Source: Allodiplogaster sudhausi (Eukaryota > Nematoda > Chromadorea > Rhabditida > Diplogasteridae). Taken from it: DNA of 64,000 nucleotides. The position numbers and the translations under genes are program-made. Positions 42,101 to 54,258 of this stretch are shown piece after piece (position 1 is the stretch's first letter; every line of letters starts with the position of its first letter). Below the pieces are notes generated by a model. That model searched no databases. It had not been told where the DNA came from and saw nothing but the letters and a program-made list of their open reading frames with translations. Where the stretch lies: assembly GCA_945643635.1 (NCBI GenBank), contig CALZFC010000109.1:1-64000 (forward strand), in the 5' to 3' direction.

Positions 42101-42903
42101 GTGTTAATTGTCCATCAGCCGTGTTTTGTCCATCAGCCGTGTTTATTGTCCATCAGCCGTGTTTATTGTCCATCTGCCGTGTTATTGTCCATCAGATGTG
42201 TTTATTGTCCATCAGCCGTGTTTTTTGTCCATCAGCCGTGTTTATTGTCCATCAGCCGTGTTTATTTCTCTCAGCCGTGTTTATTGTCCATCAGCCGTGT
42301 TTATTGTCCATCTGCCGTGTTAATTGTCCATCAGCCGTGTTTATTGTCCATCAGCCGTGTTTATTGTCCATCAGCCGTGTTTATTGTCCATCAGCCGTGT
42401 TTATTGTCCATCAGCCGTGTTTATTGTCCATCAGCCGTGTTTATTGTCCATCAGCCGTGTTTATTGTCCATCTGCCGTGTTAATTGTCCATCAGCCGTGT
42501 TTATTGTCCATCAGCCGTGTTTATTGTCCATCAGCCGTGTTTATTGTCCATCAGCCGTGTTTATTGTCCATCAGCCGTGTTTATTGTCCATCAGCCGTGT
42601 TTATTGTCCATCTGCCGTGTTTATTGTCCATCTACCGTGTTTATTGTCCATCAGCCGTGTTTATTGTCCATCAGCCGTGTTTATTGTCCATCAGCCGTGT
42701 TTATTGTCCATCAGCCGTGTTTATTGTCCATCAGCCGTGTTTATTGTCCATCTACCGTGTTTATTGTCCATCAGCCGTGTTTATTGTCCATCAGCCGTGT
42801 TAATTGTCCATCAGCCGTGTTTATTGTCCATCAGCCCCGTTTATTGTCCATCAGCCGTGTTTATTGTCCATCAGCCGTGTTTATTGTCCATCAGCCGTGT
42901 TAA

Positions 42904-43442
42904 TTGTCCATCAGCCGTGTTTATTGTCCATCTACCGTGTTTATTGTCCATCAGCCGTGTTTATTGTCCATCAGCCGTGTTTATTGTCCATCAGCCCCGT
43001 TTATTGTCCATCAGCCGTGTTTATTGTCCATCACCGTGTTTATTGTCCATCAGCCGTGTTTATTGTCCATCAGCCGTGTTTATTGTCCATCAGCCGTGTT
43101 TTTTGTCCGTCAGCCCTGTTTATTGTCCATCAGCCGTGTTTATTGTCCATCAGCCGTGTTTATTGTGCATCAGCCGTGTTTATTGTCCATCAGCCGTGTT
43201 TATTGTCCATCTACCGTGTTTATTGTCCATCAGCCGTGTTTATTGTCCATCAGCCGTGTTTATTGTCCATCAGCCCCGTTTATTGTCCATCAGCCGTGTT
43301 TATTGTCCATCACACGTGTTTATTGTCCATCAGCCGTGTTTATTGTCCATCACCCGTGTTTATTGTCCATCAGCCGTGTTTATTGTCCATCACCCGTGTT
43401 TATTGTCCATCAGCCGTGTTAATTGTCCATCAGCCGTGTTAA
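42904..43442 (+). repeat. D module, copy 1
   Basis: D modules are about 540 bp. They carry CATCTACC, CAGCCCCG, CATCACC or CATCACCCG, TTTTTTGTCCGTCAGCCCTG, TTGTGCATCAG, a second CATCTACC and CAGCCCCG, then a run of CATCACCCG units and TTAATTG units. This copy directly precedes C module 1 and has a CATCACACG variant near the end. Confidence 0.7.
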
Positions 43443-44201
43443 TTGTCCATCAGCCGTGTTAATTGTCCATCAGCCGTGTTTATTGTCCATCAGCCGTGTT
43501 TATTGTCCATCTGCCGTGTTAATTGTCCATCAGATGTGTTTATTGTCCATCAGCCGTGTTTATTGTCCATCAGCGGTGTTTATTGTCCATCAGCCGTGTT
43601 TATTGTCCATCAGCCTGTTTTTTGTCCATCAGCCGTGTTTATTGTACATCTGCCGTGTTTATTTTCTCTCAGCCGTGTTTATTGTCCATCAGCCGTGTTT
43701 ATTGCCCATCTGCCGTGTTAATTGTCCATCAGCCGTGTTTATTGTATATCAGCCGTGTTTATTGTCCATCAGCCGTGTTTATTGTCCATCAGCCGTGTTT
43801 ATTGTCCATCAGCCGTGTTTATTGTATATCAGCCGTGTTTATTGTCCATCAGCCGTGTTTATTGTCCATCTGCCGTGTTTATTGTCCATCAGCCGTGTTT
43901 ATTGTATATCAGCCGTGTTTATTGTCCATCAGCCGTGTTTATTGTCCATCAGCCGTGTTTATTGTCCATCAGCCGTGTTTATTGTCCATCAGCCGTGTTT
44001 ATTGTCCATCTGCCGTGTTTATTGTCCATCTACCGTGTTTATTGTCCATCAGCCGTGTTTATTGTCCATCAGCCGTGTTTATTGTCCATCAGCCGTGTTT
44101 ATTGTCCATCAGCCGTGTTTATTGTCCATCAGCCGTGTTTATTGTCCATCTACCGTGTTTATTGTCCATCAGCCGTGTTTATTGTCCATCAGCCGTGTTA
44201 A
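43443..44201 (+). repeat. C module, copy 1 (759 bp, about 38 monomers)
   Basis: The C module starts at a TTAATTG unit. It then carries CATCTGCC plus TTAATTG, CAGATGTG, CAGCGGTG, CAGCCTGTTTTTTG, TTGTACATCTGCC, TTTTCTCTCAG, TTGCCCATCTGCC plus TTAATTG, a series of GTATATCAG units, CATCTGCC, CATCTACC, and a final CATCTACC before TTAATTG. This order is repeated in five further copies. Compared with copy 4 it lacks CAGCAGTG and has fewer GTATATCAG units. Confidence 0.8.
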
Positions 44202-46061
44202 TTGTCCATCAGCCGTGTTTATTGTCCATCAGCCGTGTTTATTGTCCATCAGCCGTGTTTATTGTCCATCAGCCGTGTTTATTGTCCATCAGCCGTGTTT
44301 ATTGTCCATCAGCCGTGTTTATTGTCCATCAGCCGTGTTTATTGTCCATCTACCGTGTTTATTGTCCATCAGCCGTGTTTATTGTCCATCAGCCGTGTTT
44401 ATTGTCCATCAGCCGTGTTTATTGTCCATCAGCCCCGTTTATTGTCCATCAGCCGTGTTTATTGTCCATCAGCCGTGTTTATTGTCCATCAGCCGTGTTT
44501 ATTGTCCATCAGCCGTGTTTATTGTCCATCAGCCGTGTTTATTGTCCATCAGCCCGTTTATTGTCCATCAGCCGTGTTTATTGTCCATCACCCGTGTTTA
44601 TTGTCCATCAGCCGTGTTTATTGTCCATCAGCCGTGTTTATTGTCCATCAGCCGTGTTTATTGTCCATCACCGTGTTTATTGTCCATCAGCCGTGTTTAT
44701 TGTCCATCAGCCGTGTTTATTGTCCATCAGCCGTGTTTATTGTCCATCAGCCGTGTTTATTGTCCATCAGCCGTGTTTATTGTCCATCTGCCGTGTTATT
44801 GTCCATCAGATGTGTTTATTGTCCATCAGCCGTGTTTATTGTCCATCAGCCGTGTTTATTGTCCATCAGCCGTGTTTATTGTCCATCAGCCTGTTTTTTG
44901 TCCATCAGCCGTGTTTATTGTCCATCAGCCGTGTTTATTTTCTCTCAGCCGTGTTTATTGTCCATCAGCCGTGTTTATTGTCCATCAGCCGTGTTTATTG
45001 TCCATCAGCCGTGTTTATTGTCCATCAGCCGTGTTTATTGTCCATCAGCCGTGTTTATTGTCCATCAGCCGTGTTTATTGTCCATCAGCCGTGTTTATTG
45101 TCCATCAGCCGTGTTTATTGTCCATCAGCCGTGTTTATTGTCCATCAGCCGTGTTAATTGTCCATCAGCCGTGTTTATTGTCCATCAGCCGTGTTTATTG
45201 TCCATCAGCCGTGTTTATTGTCCATCAGCCGTGTTTATTGTCCATCAGCCGTGTTAATTGTCCATCAGCCGTGTTTATTGTCCATCAGCCGTGTTTATTG
45301 TCCATCTGCCGTGTTAATTGTCCATCAGATGTGTTTATTGTCCATCAGCCGTGTTTATTGTCCATCAGCCGTGTTTATTGTCCATCAGCCGTGTTTATTG
45401 TCCATCAGCCTGTTTTTTGTCCATCAGCCGTGTTTATTGTCCATCTGCCGTGTTTATTTTCTCTCAGCCGTGTTTATTGTCCATCAGCCGTGTTTATTGT
45501 CCATCAGCCGTGTTTATTGTCCATCAGCCGTGTTTATTGTATATCAGCCGTGTTTATTGTCCATCAGCCGTGTTTATTGTCCATCAGCCGTGTTTATTGT
45601 CCATCAGCCGTGTTTATTGTATATCAGCCGTGTTTATTGTCCATCAGCCGTGTTTATTGTCCATCTGCCGTGTTAATTGTCCATCAGCCGTGTTTATTGT
45701 CCATCAGCCGTGTTTATTGTCCATCAGCCGTGTTTATTGTCCATCAGCCGTGTTTATTGTCCATCAGCCGTGTTTTTTGTCCGTCAGCCGTGTTTATTGT
45801 CCATCAGCCGTGTTTATTGTCCATCAGCTCAGCCGTGTTTATTGTCCATCAGCCGTGTTTATTGTCCATCAGCCGTGTTTATTGTCCATCAGCCGTGTTT
45901 ATTGTCCATCTACCGTGTTTATTGTCCATCAGCCGTGTTTATTGTCCATCAGCCGTGTTTATTGTCCATCTACCGTGTTTATTGTCCATCAGCCGTGTTT
46001 ATTGTCCATCAGCCGTGTTTATTGTCCATCAGCCGTGTTTATTGTCCATCAGCCGTGTTAA

Positions 46062-46679
46062 TTGTCCATCAGCCGTGTTTATTGTCCATCAGCCGTGTTT
46101 ATTGTCCATCTACCGTGTTTATTGTCCATCAGCCGTGTTTATTGTCCATCAGCCGTGTTTATTGTCCATCAGCCCCGTTTATTGTCCATCAGCCGTGTTT
46201 ATTGTCCATCACCCGTGTTTATTGTCCATCAGCCGTGTTTATTGTCCATCAGCCGTGTTTATTGTCCATCACCCGTGTTTATTGTCCATCAGCCGTGTTT
46301 ATTGTCCATCAGCCGTGTTTATTGTCCATCAGCCGTGTTTTTGTCCATCAGCCCTGTTTATTGTCCATCAGCCGTGTTTATTGTCCATCAGCCGTGTTTA
46401 TTGTCCATCAGCCGTGTTTATTGTCCATCAGCCGTGTTTATTGTCCATCTACCGTGTTTATTGTCCATCAGCCGTGTTTATTGTCCATCAGCCGTGTTTA
46501 TTGTCCATCAGCCCCGTTTATTGTCCATCAGCCGTGTTTATTGTCCATCACACGTGTTTATTGTCCATCAGCCGTGTTTATTGTCCATCACCCGTGTTTA
46601 TTGTCCATCAGCCGTGTTTATTGTCCATCACCGTGTTTATTGTCCATCAGCCGTGTTAATTGTCCATCAGCCGTGTTAA
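46062..46679 (+). repeat. D module, copy 2
   Basis: It has the same ordered CATCTACC, CAGCCCCG, CATCACCCG and TTGTCCATCAGCCCTG markers as the 42.9-kb copy, with GTGTTTTTGTCC replacing TTTTTTGTCCG. It directly precedes C module 2. Confidence 0.7.
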
Positions 46680-47438
46680 TTGTCCATCAGCCGTGTTAAT
46701 TGTCCATAAGCCGTGTTTATTGTCCATCAGCCGTGTTTATTGTCCATCTGCCGTGTTAATTGTCCATCAGATGTGTTTATTGTCCATCAGCCGTGTTTAT
46801 TGTCCATCAGCGGTGTTTATTGTCCATCAGCCGTGTTTATTGTCCATCAGCCTGTTTTTTGTCCATCAGCCGTGTTTATTGTACATCTGCCGTGTTTATT
46901 TTCTCTCAGCCGTGTTTATTGTCCATCAGCCGTGTTTATTGTCCATCTGCCGTGTTAATTGTCCATCAGCCGTGTTTATTGTATATCAGCCGTGTTTATT
47001 GTCCATCAGCCGTGTTTATTGTCCATCAGCCGTGTTTATTGTCCATCAGCCGTGTTTATTGTATATCAGCCGTGTTTATTGTACATCAGCAGTGTTTATT
47101 GTCCATCTGCCGTGTTAATTGTCCATCAGCCGTGTTTATTGTATATCAGCCGTGTTTATTGTCCATCAGCCGTGTTTATTGTCCATCAGCCGTGTTTATT
47201 GTATATCAGCCGTGTTTATTGTCCATCAGCCGTGTTTATTGTCCATCTGCCGTGTTTATTGTCCATCTACCGTGTTTATTGTCCATCAGCCGTGTTTATT
47301 GTCCATCAGCCGTGTTTATTGTCCATCAGCCGTGTTTATTGTCCATCAGCCGTGTTTATTGTCCATCAGCCGTGTTTATTGTCCATCTACCGTGTTTATT
47401 GTCCATCAGCCGTGTTTATTGTCCATCAGCCGTGTTAA
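46680..47438 (+). repeat. C module, copy 2
   Basis: The 759-bp length matches copy 1 and the marker order is conserved. It adds the CAGCAGTG unit, TTGTACATCAG and extra GTATATCAG units that are also found in copies 3, 4 and 6. The CAGATGTG landmark lies 3,238 bp after that of copy 1. Confidence 0.8.
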
Positions 47439-47517
47439 TTGTCCATCAGCCGTGTTTATTGTCCATCAGCCCGTTTATTGTCCATCAGCCGTGTTTATTG
47501 TCCATCAGCCGTGTTAA

Positions 47518-48115
47518 TTGTCCATCAGCCGTGTTAATTGTCCATCAGCCGTGTTTATTGTCCATCTACCGTGTTTATTGTCCATCAGCCGTGTTTATTG
47601 TCCATCAGCCGTGTTTATTGTCCATCAGCCCCGTTTATTGTCCATCAGCCGTGTTTATTGTCCATCACCGTGTTTATTGTCCATCAGCCGTGTTTATTGT
47701 CCATCAGCCGTGTTTATTGTCCATCAGCCGTGTTTTTTGTCCGTCAGCCCTGTTTATTGTCCATCAGCCGTGTTTATTGTCCATCAGCCGTGTTTATTGT
47801 GCATCAGCCGTGTTTATTGTCCATCAGCCGTGTTTATTGTCCATCTACCGTGTTTATTGTCCATCAGCCGTGTTTATTGTCCATCAGCCGTGTTTATTGT
47901 CCATCAGCCCCGTTTATTGTCCATCAGCCGTGTTTATTGTCCATCACCGTGTTTATTGTCCATCAGCCGTGTTTATTGTCCATCACCCGTGTTTATTGTC
48001 CATCAGCCGTGTTTATTGTCCATCACCCGTGTTTATTGTCCATCAGCCGTGTTAATTGTCCATCACCCGTGTTTATTGTCCATCAGCCGTGTTAATTGTC
48101 CATCAGCCGTGTTTA
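47518..48115 (+). repeat. D module, copy 3
   Basis: CATCTACC, CAGCCCCG, CATCACC, TTTTTTGTCCGTCAGCCCTG, TTGTGCATCAG, CATCTACC, CAGCCCCG and several CATCACCCG units occur in standard order, ending in alternating TTAATTG and CATCACCCG units before C module 3. Confidence 0.7.
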
Positions 48116-48874
48116 TTGTCCATCAGCCGTGTTAATTGTCCATAAGCCGTGTTTATTGTCCATCAGCCGTGTTTATTGTCCATCTGCCGTGTTAATTGTC
48201 CATCAGATGTGTTTATTGTCCATCAGCCGTGTTTATTGTCCATCAGCGGTGTTTATTGTCCATCAGCCGTGTTTATTGTCCATCAGCCTGTTTTTTGTCC
48301 ATCAGCCGTGTTTATTGTACATCTGCCGTGTTTATTTTCTCTCAGCCGTGTTTATTGTCCATCAGCCGTGTTTATTGCCCATCTGCCGTGTTAATTGTCC
48401 ATCAGCCGTGTTTATTGTATATCAGCCGTGTTTATTGTCCATCAGCCGTGTTTATTGTCCATCAGCCGTGTTTATTGTCCATCAGCCGTGTTTATTGTAT
48501 ATCAGCCGTGTTTATTGTCCATCAGCAGTGTTTATTGTCCATCTGCCGTGTTAATTGTCCATCAGCCGTGTTTATTGTATATCAGCCGTGTTTATTGTCC
48601 ATCAGCCGTGTTTATTGTACATCAGCCGTGTTTATTGTATATCAGCCGTGTTTATTGTCCATCAGCCGTGTTTATTGTCCATCTGCCGTGTTTATTGTCC
48701 ATCTACCGTGTTTATTGTCCATCAGCCGTGTTTATTGTCCATCAGCCGTGTTTATTGTCCATCAGCCGTGTTTATTGTGGATCAGCCGTGTTTATTGTCC
48801 ATCAGCCGTGTTTATTGTCCATCTACCGTGTTTATTGTCCATCAGCCGTGTTTATTGTCCATCAGCCGTGTTAA
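48116..48874 (+). repeat. C module, copy 3
   Basis: The copy is again 759 bp and in register with copy 2 at an offset of 1,436 bp. It carries the first TTGTGGATCAG unit at about 48,776, a marker that later becomes common in the F domain. Confidence 0.8.
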
Positions 48875-49772
48875 TTGTCCATCAGCCGTGTTTATTGTCC
48901 ATCAGCCCCGTTTATTGTCCATCAGCCGTGTTTATTGTCCATCAGCCGTGTTTATTGTCCATCAGCCGTGTTTATTGTGGATCAGCCGTGTTTATTGTCC
49001 ATCAGCCGTGTTTATTGTCCATCTACCGTGTTTATTGTCCATCAGCCGTGTTTATTGTCCATCAGCCGTGTTTATTGTCCATCAGCCGTGTTTATTGTCC
49101 ATCAGCCCCGTTTATTGTCCATCAGCCGTGTTTATTGTGCATCAGCCGTGTTTATTGTCCATCAGCCGTGTTTATTGTCCATCAGCCGTGTTTATTGTCC
49201 ATCAGCCCCGTTTATTGTCCATCAGCCGTGTTTATTGTCCATCACCCGTGTTTATTGTCCATCAGCCGTGTTTATTGTCCATCACCCGTGTTTATTGTCC
49301 ATCAGCCGTGTTTATTGTCCATCACCGTGTTTATTGTCCATCAGCCGTGTTAATTGTCCATCAGCCGTGTTAATTGTCCATCAGCCGTGTTAATTGTCCA
49401 TCAGCCGTGTTTATTGTCCATCAGCCGTGTTTATTGTCCATCTGCCGTGTTAATTGTCCATCAGATGTGTTTATTGTCCATCAGCCGTGTTTATTGTCCA
49501 TCAGCCTGTTTTTTGTCCATCAGCCGTGTTTATTGTACATCTGCCGTGTTTATTTTCTCTCAGCCGTGTTTATTGTCCATCAGCCGTGTTTATTGTCCAT
49601 CTGCCGTGTTAATTGTCCATCAGCCGTGTTTATTGTATATCAGCCGTGTTTATTGTCCATCAGCCGTGTTTATTGTCCATCAGCCGTGTTTATTGTCCAT
49701 CAGCCGTGTTTATTGTATATCAGCCGTGTTTATTGTACATCAGCAGTGTTTATTGTCCATCTGCCGTGTTAA

Positions 49773-50157
49773 TTGTCCATCAGCCGTGTTTATTGTATAT
49801 CAGCCGTGTTTATTGTCCATCAGCCGTGTTTATTGTCCATCAGCCGTGTTTATTGTCCATCAGCCGTGTTTTTTGTCCGTCAGCCCTGTTTATTGTCCAT
49901 CAGCCGTGTTTATTGTCCATCAGCTCAGCCGTGTTTATTGTACATCAGCCGTGTTTATTGTCCATCAGCCGTGTTTATTGTCCATCAGCCGTGTTTATTG
50001 TCCATCTACCGTGTTTATTGTCCATCAGCCGTGTTTATTGTCCATCAGCCGTGTTTATTGTCCATCTACCGTGTTTATTGTCCATCAGCCGTGTTTATTG
50101 TCCATCAGCCGTGTTTATTGTCCATCAGCCGTGTTTATTGTCCATCAGCCGTGTTAA
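49773..50157 (+). repeat. E module, copy 1
   Basis: E modules are about 385-465 bp. They carry TTTTTTGTCCGTCAGCCCTG (or its GTCCATC form), CAGCTCAG followed by TTGTACATCAG, then two CATCTACC units spaced 60 bp apart, and end at TTAATTG. This copy follows a partial C-like segment at 49,354-49,772 and precedes D module copy 4. Confidence 0.7.
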
Positions 50158-50717
50158 TTGTCCATCAGCCGTGTTAATTGTCCATCAGCCGTGTTTATTG
50201 TCCATCTACCGTGTTTATTGTCCATCAGCCGTGTTTATTGTCCATCAGCCGTGTTTATTGTCCATCAGCCCCGTTTATTGTCCATCAGCCGTGTTTATTG
50301 TCCATCACCCGTGTTTATTGTCCATCAGCCGTGTTTATTGTCCATCAGCCGTGTTTATTGTCCATCAGCCGTGTTTTTTGTCCATCAGCCGTGTTTATTG
50401 TCCATCAGCCGTGTTTATTGTCCATCAGCCGTGTTTATTGTGCATCAGCCGTGTTTATTGTCCATCAGCCGTGTTTATTGTCCATCTACCGTGTTTATTG
50501 TCCATCAGCCGTGTTTATTGTCCATCAGCCGTGTTTATTGTCCATCAGCCCCGTTTATTGTCCATCAGCCGTGTTTATTGTCCATCACCCGTGTTTATTG
50601 TCCATCAGCCGTGTTTATTGTCCATCACCCGTGTTTATTGTCCATCAGCCGTGTTTATTGTCCATCACCCGTGTTTATTGTCCATCAGCCGTGTTAATTG
50701 TCCATCAGCCGTGTTAA
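50158..50717 (+). repeat. D module, copy 4
   Basis: TTAATTG units bound both ends. Inside are CATCTACC, CAGCCCCG, CATCACCCG, TTTTTTG, TTGTGCATCAG, CATCTACC, CAGCCCCG and three CATCACCCG units. The spacing agrees base for base with the copies at 58,919 and 61,962 as far as I can compare. Confidence 0.7.
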
Positions 50718-51162
50718 TTGTCCATCAGCCGTGTTTATTGTCCATCAGCCGTGTTTATTGTCCATCAGCCGTGTTTATTGTCCATCTGCCGTGTTAATTG
50801 TCCATCAGATGTGTTTATTGTCCATCAGCCGTGTTTATTGTCCATCAGCCGTGTTTATTGTCCATCAGCCGTGTTTTTTGTCCATCAGCCCTGTTTATTG
50901 TCCATCAGCCGTGTTTATTGTCCATCAGCTCAGCCGTGTTTATTGTACATCAGCCGTGTTTATTGTCCATCAGCCGTGTTTATTGTCCATCAGCCGTGTT
51001 TATTGTCCATCTACCGTGTTTATTGTCCATCAGCCGTGTTTATTGTCCATCAGCCGTGTTTATTGTCCATCTACCGTGTTTATTGTCCATCAGCCGTGTT
51101 TATTGTCCATCAGCCGTGTTTATTGTCCATCAGCCGTGTTTATTGTCCATCAGCCGTGTTAA
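50718..51162 (+). repeat. E module, copy 2
   Basis: It contains CATCTGCC plus TTAATTG, CAGATGTG, a TTTTTTG unit followed by CAGCCCTG, CAGCTCAG with TTGTACATCAG, and the paired CATCTACC units. It follows D copy 4 and precedes a truncated D, giving a tandem E-D-E-D arrangement. Confidence 0.7.
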
Positions 51163-51521
51163 TTGTCCATCAGCCGTGTTAATTGTCCATCAGCCGTGTT
51201 TATTGTCCATCTACCGTGTTTATTGTCCATCAGCCGTGTTTATTGTCCATCAGCCGTGTTTATTGTCCATCAGCCCCGTTTATTGTCCATCAGCCGTGTT
51301 TATTGTCCATCACCCGTGTTTATTGTCCATCAGCCGTGTTTATTGTCCATCAGCCGTGTTTATTGTCCATCAGCCGTGTTTTTGTCCATCAGCCCTGTTT
51401 ATTGTCCATCAGCCGTGTTTATTGTCCATCAGCCGTGTTTATTGTGCATCAGCCGTGTTTATTGTCCATCACCCGTGTTTATTGTCCATCAGCCGTGTTA
51501 ATTGTCCATCAGCCGTGTTAA
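51163..51521 (+). repeat. D module, truncated copy
   Basis: The first part of D (CATCTACC, CAGCCCCG, CATCACCCG, GTGTTTTTGTCCATCAGCCCTG, TTGTGCATCAG) joins directly to the final CATCACCCG and TTAATTG units. About 200 bp (some 10 monomers) present in full D copies is missing. An in-register unequal crossover or deletion explains it. Confidence 0.65.
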
Positions 51522-52280
51522 TTGTCCATCAGCCGTGTTAATTGTCCATAAGCCGTGTTTATTGTCCATCAGCCGTGTTTATTGTCCATCTGCCGTGTTA
51601 ATTGTCCATCAGATGTGTTTATTGTCCATCAGCCGTGTTTATTGTCCATCAGCGGTGTTTATTGTCCATCAGCCGTGTTTATTGTCCATCAGCCTGTTTT
51701 TTGTCCATCAGCCGTGTTTATTGTACATCTGCCGTGTTTATTTTCTCTCAGCCGTGTTTATTGTCCATCAGCCGTGTTTATTGCCCATCTGCCGTGTTAA
51801 TTGTCCATCAGCCGTGTTTATTGTATATCAGCCGTGTTTATTGTCCATCAGCCGTGTTTATTGTCCATCAGCCGTGTTTATTGTCCATCAGCCGTGTTTA
51901 TTGTATATCAGCCGTGTTTATTGTACATCAGCAGTGTTTATTGTCCATCTGCCGTGTTAATTGTCCATCAGCCGTGTTTATTGTATATCAGCCGTGTTTA
52001 TTGTCCATCAGCCGTGTTTATTGTCCATCAGCCGTGTTTATTGTATATCAGCCGTGTTTATTGTACATCAGCCGTGTTTATTGTCCATCTGCCGTGTTTA
52101 TTGTCCATCTACCGTGTTTATTGTCCATCAGCCGTGTTTATTGTCCATCAGCCGTGTTTATTGTCCATCAGCCGTGTTTATTGTGGATCAGCCGTGTTTA
52201 TTGTCCATCAGCCGTGTTTATTGTCCATCTACCGTGTTTATTGTCCATCAGCCGTGTTTATTGTCCATCAGCCGTGTTAA
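51522..52280 (+). repeat. C module, copy 4
   Basis: A full 759-bp copy with CATAAGCC, CAGATGTG, CAGCGGTG, CAGCCTG, TTGTACATCTGCC, TTGCCCATCTGCC, GTATATCAG units, CAGCAGTG and TTGTGGATCAG. It is the best reference for the truncated terminal copy, which lies exactly 10,960 bp downstream. Confidence 0.8.
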
Positions 52281-52600
52281 TTGTCCATAAGCCGTGTTTA
52301 TTGTCCATCAGCCGTGTTTATTGTCCATCTGCCGTGTTTATTGTCCATCTGCCGTGTTAATTGTCCATCAGATGTGTTTATTGTCCATCAGCCGTGTTTA
52401 TTGTGCATCAGCCGTGTCTATTTTCTCTCAGCCGTGTTTTTTGTCCATCTACCGTGTTTATTGTCCATCAGCCGTGTCTATTTTCTCTCAGCCGTGTTTA
52501 TTGTCCATCAGCCGTGTTTATTGTGGATCAGCCGTGTTTATTGTCCATCAGCCGTGTTTATTGTCCATCTGCCGTGTTTATTGTCCATCTGCCGTGTTAA
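52281..52600 (+). repeat. F module, copy 1
   Basis: F is 320 bp: CATAAGCC, two CATCTGCC units, TTAATTG, CAGATGTG, TTGTGCATCAG, GTCTATTTTCTCTCAG, TTTTTTGTCCATCTACC, GTCTATTTTCTCTCAG, TTGTGGATCAG and two more CATCTGCC units. It follows C copy 4 directly. The inner part (52,351-52,491) is the same cassette as in the 5' domain. Confidence 0.85.
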
Positions 52601-54258
52601 TTGTCCATCAGATGTGTTTATTGTCCATCAGCCGTGTTTATTGTCCATCAGCCGTGTTTATTGTCCATCAGCCGTGTTTATTGTCCATCAGCCGTGTTTT
52701 TTGTCCGTCAGCCCTGTTTATTGTCCATCAGCCGTGTTTATTGTCCATCAGCCGTGTTTATTGTCCATCAGCCGTGTTTATTGTGGATCAGCCGTGTTTA
52801 TTGTCCATCAGCCGTGTTTATTGTCCATCTACCGTGTTTATTGTCCATCAGCCGTGTTTATTGTCCATCAGCCGTGTTAATTGTCCATAAGCCGTGTTTA
52901 TTGTCCATCAGCCGTGTTTATTGTCCATCTGCCGTGTTTATTGTCCATCTGCCGTGTTAATTGTCCATCAGATGTGTTTATTGTCCATCAGCCGTGTTTA
53001 TTGTCCATCAGCCGTGTTTATTGTCCATCAGCCGTGTTTATTGTCCATCAGCCGTGTTTTTTGTCCGTCAGCCCTGTTTATTGTCCATCAGCCGTGTTTA
53101 TTGTCCATCAGCCGTGTTTATTGTCCATCAGCCGTGTTTATTGTGCATCAGCCGTGTCTATTTTCTCTCAGCCGTGTTTTTGTCCATCTACCGTGTTTAT
53201 TGTCCATCAGCCGTGTCTATTTTCTCTCAGCCGTGTTTATTGTCCATCAGCCGTGTTTATTGTGGATCAGCCGTGTTTATTGTCCATCAGCCGTGTTTAT
53301 TGTCCATCTGCCGTGTTTATTGTCCATCTGCCGTGTTTATTGTCCATCAGCCGTGTTTATTGTCCATCAGCCGTGTTTATTGTCCATCAGCCGTGTTTAT
53401 TGTGGATCAGCCGTGTTTATTGTCCATCAGCCGTGTTTATTGTCCATCTACCGTGTTTATTGTCCATCAGCCGTGTTTATTGTCCATCAGCCGTGTTAAT
53501 TGTCCATAAGCCGTGTTTATTGTCCATCAGCCGTGTTTATTGTCCATCTGCCGTGTTTATTGTCCATCTGCCGTGTTAATTGTCCATCAGATGTGTTTAT
53601 TGTCCATCAGCCGTGTTTATTGTCCATCAGCCGTGTTTATTGTCCATCAGCCGTGTTTATTGTCCATCAGCCGTGTTTTTTGTCCGTCAGCCCTGTTTAT
53701 TGTCCATCAGCCGTGTTTATTGTCCATCAGCCGTGTTTATTGTCCATCAGCCGTGTTTATTGTGCATCAGCCGTGTCTATTTTCTCTCAGCCGTGTTTAT
53801 TGTCCATCAGCCGTGTTTATTGCCCATCTGCCGTGTTAATTGTCCATCAGCCGTGTTTATTGTATATCAGCCGTGTTTATTGTCCATCAGCCGTGTTTAT
53901 TGTCCATCAGCCGTGTTTATTGTCCATCAGCCGTGTTTATTGTATATCAGCCGTGTTTATTGTACATCAGCAGTGTTTATTGTCCATCTGCCGTGTTAAT
54001 TGTCCATCAGCCGTGTTTATTGTATATCAGCCGTGTTTATTGTCCATCAGCCGTGTTTATTGTCCATCTGCCGTGTTTATTGTCCATCTACCGTGTTTAT
54101 TGTCCATCAGCCGTGTTTATTGTCCATCAGCCGTGTTTATTGTCCATCAGCCGTGTTTATTGTGGATCAGCCGTGTTTATTGTCCATCAGCCGTGTTTAT
54201 TGTCCATCTACCGTGTTTATTGTCCATCAGCCGTGTTATTGTCCATCAGCCGTGTTAA

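Larger units (their letters stand above)
36900..52280 (+). repeat. 3' domain I: E-D-C higher-order modules
   Basis: Base-substitution variants replace indels as the main variation and sit in a reproducible order. A landmark (TTAATTG then CAGATGTG, followed in several copies by CAGCGGTG and CAGCCTGTTTTTTG) occurs at about 37,008, 40,283, 43,532, 46,770, 48,205 and 51,611. The spacings are 3,275, 3,249, 3,238, 1,435 and 3,406 bp. This is a true higher-order repeat with a long form near 3.2-3.4 kb and a short form near 1.4 kb. Confidence 0.85.
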
